Shown here piece by piece: positions 60,374 through 64,000 of a stretch of 64,000 bases of DNA. The notes beneath the pieces are model-generated. The model did no database searches and was not told where the DNA came from. It saw nothing but the letters and a program-made list of their open reading frames with translations. How positions within the stretch are numbered: the first letter of the stretch is position 1; each line of letters begins with the position of its first letter. Position numbers and translations under genes: made by a program. The DNA is from CAYMCO01 sp964388955 (GTDB lineage: Bacteria > Chloroflexota > Anaerolineae > Anaerolineales > E44-bin32): contig CAYMCO010000005.1 of the NCBI GenBank assembly GCA_964388955.1, positions 62,001 to 126,000 of the forward strand, in the 5' to 3' direction.

Positions 60374-61353
60374 TGGGCATCCTCGGACATCACACCCCCT
60401 CTTGGCAATCGGAAGTGCTCTCGTATCGGCGGAGTCAATTGATCCGGCGGGTGGTCATGATCGCAATCTTGCTCGGCCTGTCCGCCTGCTCCCAGAAGAA
60501 GGCCCCAACAACGGAGCCGCCGCTCCCCACGCTGACGGCCCCGCAGCCCAGTATGACCTCCCCTCCGCCGACCCCCACTCCCATCCCCGCTGCCGCTGTG
60601 GTGAACGGGCGGATCATAACGGTGGAAGAATATCAGGCTGAACTGGCGCGTTTTGAAGCGGGCGAGACCGCGATTGGCATCGAGCTTGCAACGTTGGGGG
60701 ACTACTCGCAGCAGGTGCTCCAGGTGCTCATCGATCGGGAGCTGCTGGTTCAGGGGGCCGAGGCCGCTGGTCTCACCCTCGACGAGGAGAGCCTGGGGAA
60801 GATGGTGCAGGAGGCGTCTCAGGAGGCCGGCGGGGAAGAGGCCTTCGAGGCATGGCTGAAGGACAACGGATTTACCTCCCCCAGCTTTTTGGAGGCGCTG
60901 CGAAAGGACGCTCTGGCCAGCCAAATGATTGCTCGGATCTCGGACACGGTGAGCACCACAGCCGAGCAGGTGCATGCACGACACATCCTGCTGTCAACCC
61001 GCGAAGAGGCCGAAGAGGTGCGCGCTGAAATCGTGGCTGGGGCAGATTTCGAGAACATCGCCTGGGCCCGCTCCCTGGATCCGGGAACCCGCCTGGGCGG
61101 AGGTGACCTGGGCTGGTTCCCAAGAGGGTTCCTGACCCAGGTGGAAGTTGAGGAGGCGGCATTCTCCCTCGAACCAGGCGAAATCAGCCCGGTGATCGAA
61201 AGCGCCTTTGGCTTTCACGTCCTCGAGGTGCTGGGGCGGGAAGTCCGGCCCCTCTCCCCCGCCGCGCTGCAGTCCGCCCGCCGGCGGGCTGTGGAGGAGT
61301 GGCTGGCAGAACAGAGAGCGAGCGCCGAAATTGAAATCCGCGGCACGCCCTGA
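60373..61353 (+). CDS. Parvulin-type peptidyl-prolyl isomerase lipoprotein (SurA/PrsA-like)
   Basis: A 326-residue folding factor. A signal peptide ends in lipobox LSAC (C39), followed by a Thr/Pro linker (about 45-75), a SurA N-like helical region (VVNGRIITVEEYQAELARFE, LLVQGAEAAGLTLDEES) and a parvulin domain (about 200-295: VHARHILLSTREEAEEVRAE, GGDLGWFPRGFLTQVEVEEA, SPVIESAFGFHVLEVLGR). It should assist folding of exported proteins at the membrane surface. The ATG at 60373 overlaps the RNase J stop but has no ribosome binding site; a TTG at 60439 preceded by GGCGGAG would give a classic short lipoprotein signal and is a serious alternative start. Confidence 0.88.
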   Translation: MGILGHHTPSWQSEVLSYRRSQLIRRVVMIAILLGLSACSQKKAPTTEPPLPTLTAPQPSMTSPPPTPTPIPAAAVVNGRIITVEEYQAELARFEAGETAIGIELATLGDYSQQVLQVLIDRELLVQGAEAAGLTLDEESLGKMVQEASQEAGGEEAFEAWLKDNGFTSPSFLEALRKDALASQMIARISDTVSTTAEQVHARHILLSTREEAEEVRAEIVAGADFENIAWARSLDPGTRLGGGDLGWFPRGFLTQVEVEEAAFSLEPGEISPVIESAFGFHVLEVLGREVRPLSPAALQSARRRAVEEWLAEQRASAEIEIRGTP

Positions 61354-61374
61354 TTGCGGATCAGGAGGCGACAC

Positions 61375-62106
61375 ATGATGGATGAAAGCTACGAAGAAGG
61401 GCCTCAGCGGGACACGATCGGCCTGATATTGAACCTGATTACCCTCGGCGTCCTTTTGGTTACCCTGATTATCGGCGGGACCCTGATCGCGATATTCCTC
61501 AACCCACAGATCCCCCTGAACCCTTTCCCTCCCCCCACATTGCCTCCCACCCTGGGCTTCCCCACGCCCACCGACACTCCGGAGATTTATCTGCCACCTA
61601 CATGGACGCCCAGCCCGGTAGTGGCTCCCACAGCCACAAGCATCCCGACAGAAGCCCCGACCGGCACCGCCGCTCCGACCGAGCAGGTTCAGGAGCCCAC
61701 GACCAGTCCGCCGCCTGAAGCGGGTTTCGCCTTCGAACTCCAGCCAGGCAGCCCCGTGGCCATCCCAAACATTGCCCAGTCGGATCTCGGGTGTGAGTGG
61801 ATGGGAGTAGGGGGGCAAGTATTCGATGAACAAGGCGGACCCATATCCCCGGGGGTCACCGTCCACCTACAGGGTAATCTGAACGGGGTCCCGATGTCCT
61901 TGGATACCCTTTCCGGGAGCGCAACCGCTCTTGGTCCGGCCGGTTATGTATTCCAATTGGCCGATGAGCCAATGGCCACCCAAGGGTCGCTGTGGATTGA
62001 ACTGCGGGATACCGACGGCACCCCCCTTTCGGAACGTCTCTATCTGACCACATACGACTCCTGCGATCAGAATCTGGTGTTGGCCAATTGGCATAAGGTG
62101 CCCTGA
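61375..62106 (+). CDS. Membrane-anchored extracytoplasmic protein with Thr/Pro linker
   Basis: I do not recognise the family. The 243-residue protein has an acidic N terminus, one long hydrophobic helix (about 15-43, LILNLITLGVLLVTLIIGG), a Thr/Pro-rich spacer (about 50-120: PTDTPEIYLPPTWTPSP, PTATSIPTEAPTG), then a ~120-residue globular part with two cysteines (LGCEWMGVGGQVFDEQGGPI; YDSCDQNLVLANWHKVP) that looks like a beta-sandwich. The ATG at 61375 has AGGAGG seven bases upstream. It follows the parvulin lipoprotein by 21 bases and is likely in the RNase J transcript. A role at the cell surface is inferred only from topology. Confidence 0.72.
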   Translation: MMDESYEEGPQRDTIGLILNLITLGVLLVTLIIGGTLIAIFLNPQIPLNPFPPPTLPPTLGFPTPTDTPEIYLPPTWTPSPVVAPTATSIPTEAPTGTAAPTEQVQEPTTSPPPEAGFAFELQPGSPVAIPNIAQSDLGCEWMGVGGQVFDEQGGPISPGVTVHLQGNLNGVPMSLDTLSGSATALGPAGYVFQLADEPMATQGSLWIELRDTDGTPLSERLYLTTYDSCDQNLVLANWHKVP

Positions 62107-62491
62107 CCCAGCATCCATCCGCCGTTGGCCCCAGCTTGAATAGAAATGCCAAGCTACCGGTCCGGGGTTCGAAACCCGCCGTTTTCCGTCCCGCCGGGAT
62201 GGGCGGGCGTTCTCCCTTGGGATACGATCTGGCAGTCATGGTGACTCCTCACGGATCGCCCCGCGCGCCCGGAGGCACCGCTGAGGGGAGCCGGTCCGGT
62301 CGAAAGTTGCTACCGGGGCGATCTTATATGAAGGCGCCGCGCGCACGCCGCACCACGCATGGCTCACAGCGCATCGCGCAGAGTGGAATGACCTGCGTCC
62401 CCCTTCATGCTACTTCAGATGGATGCCGGTTGTACCTCGCGGCACGGGAGCTTAGAATATCCCCCGTCACAGCACACATCGGAGAGGACGG
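62107..62491. other. Intergenic region upstream of the phosphoglycerate dehydrogenase-like gene
   Basis: 385 bases. The only firm signal is the promoter at 62430-62458. A GGGGTTCGAAACCC stretch near 62163-62176 resembles a tRNA T arm but no acceptor or other arms pair with it. No credible gene. Confidence 0.5.
62430..62458 (+). promoter_or_regulatory. Promoter of the phosphoglycerate dehydrogenase-like gene
   Basis: TTGTAC (62430-62435), 17-base spacer, TAGAAT (62453-62458). The ATG lies 34 bases downstream with GGAGAGG as ribosome binding site. Confidence 0.65.
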
Positions 62492-63415
62492 ATGCGATAT
62501 CGAATTCTGATACGGGATGGGGTCGCGCTGCAGCCCATGCTCGACGCCGGTCGCGATGTGGAGATACTGGAAGGCGAGCTGGCGGACTTCGCAGGGGATA
62601 GTGATGGCCTGATCATCCGGGGGAAGACCAAATTCGGTCCAGCGTGGTTCGAGAGATTCGCCCCTCGTTTGAAGGTGATTGGGAGAGCCGGGGTGGGCGT
62701 CGACAACATCGACCTCGCTGCCGCTGAGGAATTTGGCGTCACCGTCGTCAACGCCCCCGCCTCCACAACCACTGCAGTCGCCGAGCACACCCTTGGATTG
62801 ATGATCAGCCTGGCGAGGCGGATTCCTCGTGCCAATCAATCCCTGCATCAGGGAGAATGGCTTAAGGCAAGCCTGACCGGATCTGAACTTCACGGGAAGA
62901 CCGTCGGCATCGTTGGTCTAGGCCGGGTCGGTTCGGCGGTTGCGCAGCGTGCGCACGCATTTGGCATGCAGGTCCTGGCGTGTGATCCCTTCCTGCCGCG
63001 GCGCTTGCAGGACGAGTCCAACGTGACGCTGATCGAGCTGGAGCCGCTCCTGCGCAATTCGGATTTTGTCAGCTTGCACGTGCCGCTCGAGCCGAAAACC
63101 CGCCACCTGATCTCCGCCCACGAATTGGCGCTCATGAAACCCACCGCCTACCTGATCAACACCGCGCGAGGCGACGTCCTTGATGAGGGCGCGCTGCTCT
63201 CCGCGCTGGACGCTGGCCGGCTTGCTGGCGCCGCCCTTGACGTATTCTCCCGGGAGCCTCCAGGCGCCACCCCCATCGCCCAGCATCCAGGTATCATCTG
63301 CACTCCCCACCTCGGGGCTCAAACCAAGGAGGCCCAATTGCGCGCTGCGCAGGATGTTTTCGAGGAAGTCATCGCCGCGCTCGATGGGGAACCCTTGCGC
63401 TGGCGCATTGTATAA
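62492..63415 (+). CDS. serA: D-3-phosphoglycerate dehydrogenase-like 2-hydroxyacid dehydrogenase (short form)
   Basis: A 307-residue NAD-dependent D-2-hydroxyacid dehydrogenase. The NAD loop is VGIVGLGRVGSAVA with an aspartate (ACDPF) selecting NAD; catalytic residues are R226 (NTARGDVLDE), E255 (VFSREPP) and H273 (TPHLGAQT). RAGVGVDNIDLAAAEEFGV and NAPASTTTAVAEHTLGLM match the SerA subgroup rather than lactate or glycerate dehydrogenases. It lacks the C-terminal ACT domain, so serine feedback through that domain is not expected. It could make 3-phosphohydroxypyruvate for serine synthesis, perhaps with the class V aminotransferase at 50686. The stop overlaps the -10 of the next gene. Confidence 0.85.
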   Translation: MRYRILIRDGVALQPMLDAGRDVEILEGELADFAGDSDGLIIRGKTKFGPAWFERFAPRLKVIGRAGVGVDNIDLAAAEEFGVTVVNAPASTTTAVAEHTLGLMISLARRIPRANQSLHQGEWLKASLTGSELHGKTVGIVGLGRVGSAVAQRAHAFGMQVLACDPFLPRRLQDESNVTLIELEPLLRNSDFVSLHVPLEPKTRHLISAHELALMKPTAYLINTARGDVLDEGALLSALDAGRLAGAALDVFSREPPGATPIAQHPGIICTPHLGAQTKEAQLRAAQDVFEEVIAALDGEPLRWRIV

Positions 63416-63416
63416 T
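63411..63416 (+). promoter_or_regulatory. Candidate -10 of the carboxypeptidase gene
   Basis: A perfect TATAAT overlapping the stop codon of the preceding gene, 27 bases before the ATG at 63443. No -35 at standard spacing. Confidence 0.4.
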
Positions 63417-63442
63417 CAGGGACATTTAAATTGGAGCGTGCC

Positions 63443-64000
63443 ATGCAGCATTATCTGAAAGAACTGATGCCGCTCATCTGGCGCATCTATGATATCCATT
63501 CTGCCGCTGCCGTCTTGGAATGGGACCAGCAGACCTACATGCCACCCCAAGGAGCGGAAGCCCGGGGTCAGCAGATCTCCACTCTGCGCCGCATGGCGCA
63601 TGAGTTGAACATCAGCGATGAATACGGCCGTGCGCTGAGCCTTGCGCAGGAAGCTGTCCAGGATCTGGATCCGGACGCAGATGAGGCGTGCCTCGTCAAG
63701 GAGGTGACCCGCCAGTTCGAGAAAAAGCGGCGGGTGCCCGCTGAATGGGTCGGCGAGTTCAGTCAGACCACCTCCCGTGCGATTCAGGCCTGGCAGCAGG
63801 CCCGTTCCGAGGCGGATTTCTCAATCTTCAAACCCCACTTGGAGCGTGTAGTCGACTTGCGCACAGAATATGCGGGCTTCTTTGAGCCCTATGACTCTAT
63901 CTATGATCCGCTGTTGGATGACTTCGAACCGGAGATGAAGACCGCGGTAGTGCGTCGGGTCTTCGACCAACTCCGTCCGGCTCAGGTGGAATTGATTCAA
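63443..64000 (+). CDS. Carboxypeptidase Taq (M32 family), N-terminal part, cut by window edge
   Basis: The first 186 codons are present and the frame is open at base 64000. The translation begins MQHYLKELMPLIWRIYDIHS, then LEWDQQTYMPPQGAEARGQQ, which is the M32 metallocarboxypeptidase N terminus. Further on EYAGFFEPYDSIYDPLLDDF with EPEM is the conserved M32 region preceding the zinc site. The HEXXH motif should lie beyond the window. The enzyme removes C-terminal residues from peptides in the cytoplasm. GGAG lies seven bases before the ATG. Confidence 0.9.
   Translation, partial: MQHYLKELMPLIWRIYDIHSAAAVLEWDQQTYMPPQGAEARGQQISTLRRMAHELNISDEYGRALSLAQEAVQDLDPDADEACLVKEVTRQFEKKRRVPAEWVGEFSQTTSRAIQAWQQARSEADFSIFKPHLERVVDLRTEYAGFFEPYDSIYDPLLDDFEPEMKTAVVRRVFDQLRPAQVELIQ

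Noticed and set aside
62158..62180. tRNA-like T arm GGGGTTCGAAACCC
   Set aside because: Only three T-stem pairs hold, no acceptor partner is found upstream, no anticodon or D arm, and no CCA.

Overview
The window is a GC-rich (about 60 % by eye), densely packed bacterial chromosome segment with no tRNA, rRNA, CRISPR array, transposase or phage gene that I could find. The content fits an uncultured Chloroflexota (Anaerolineae/Caldilineae-like) bacterium. The hints are an ADP-forming acyl-CoA synthetase with both subunits fused, RNase J, multi-GAF histidine kinases, several exported proteins with Pro/Thr-rich (TPTP-type) linkers, and envelope proteins without lipid A genes. This placement is inference; no marker rRNA is present.

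Layout. 0-11.6 kb: a cut FHA-domain gene, an NfeD-type membrane protease, a family 2 glycosyltransferase overlapping RNase HII, then an energy-metabolism pair (fused ADP-forming acyl-CoA synthetase overlapping a BioD-like/DRTGG protein), convergent with a giant six-GAF histidine kinase. 11.6-21.7 kb: aconitase with a clear terminator, a small membrane protein, a LarA-type racemase and a LysM/SdrD-like surface protein on the minus strand, then purA, a membrane-anchored C39-like/TPR protein and murJ on the plus strand. 21.8-31.1 kb, all minus strand: ftsK, a BMP-like lipoprotein that overlaps it, then a complete BMP-type nucleoside/sugar ABC importer (binding lipoprotein, ATPase, two permeases). 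31.1-33.3 kb: a cyclic-nucleotide-binding/double-PH membrane protein and peptide deformylase.

33.5-36.4 kb is the most unusual part: three tandem paralogues of a secreted, cysteine-rich protein with a type IVb prepilin-like N terminus (GQALAEY). Each sits behind a long non-coding leader, and all three share an upstream DNA element; one leader also carries a 16-unit heptad repeat. 36.8-45.2 kb: recF, a radical SAM enzyme, rsmG, an asparaginase relic, a metallo-beta-lactamase-fold protein with a broken metal site, a GAF-GAF-PAS kinase and a large unassigned Rossmann-fold protein. 45.3-50.4 kb holds pieces resembling the Bacillus yvl/Lia envelope-stress set (YvlD-like holin, SHOCT-like protein, DUF4097-like protein, DUF2089 regulator), mixed with an MFS exporter and a double GNAT protein. 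50.7-64 kb: class V aminotransferase, GT-C glycosyltransferase, CPBP protease, rRNA/tRNA m5U methyltransferase, Ada-like alkyltransferase, SurE, HD hydrolase, RNase J, a parvulin lipoprotein, an exported TPTP-linker protein, a D-3-phosphoglycerate dehydrogenase-like enzyme, and the start of a carboxypeptidase Taq.

Promoters are easy to read. Several have a -35/-10 pair with 17-nt spacing, and at least nine genes are preceded by an extended -10 of the form TGNTANNNT. In a few cases the ATG sits where transcription should begin, suggesting leaderless mRNAs.
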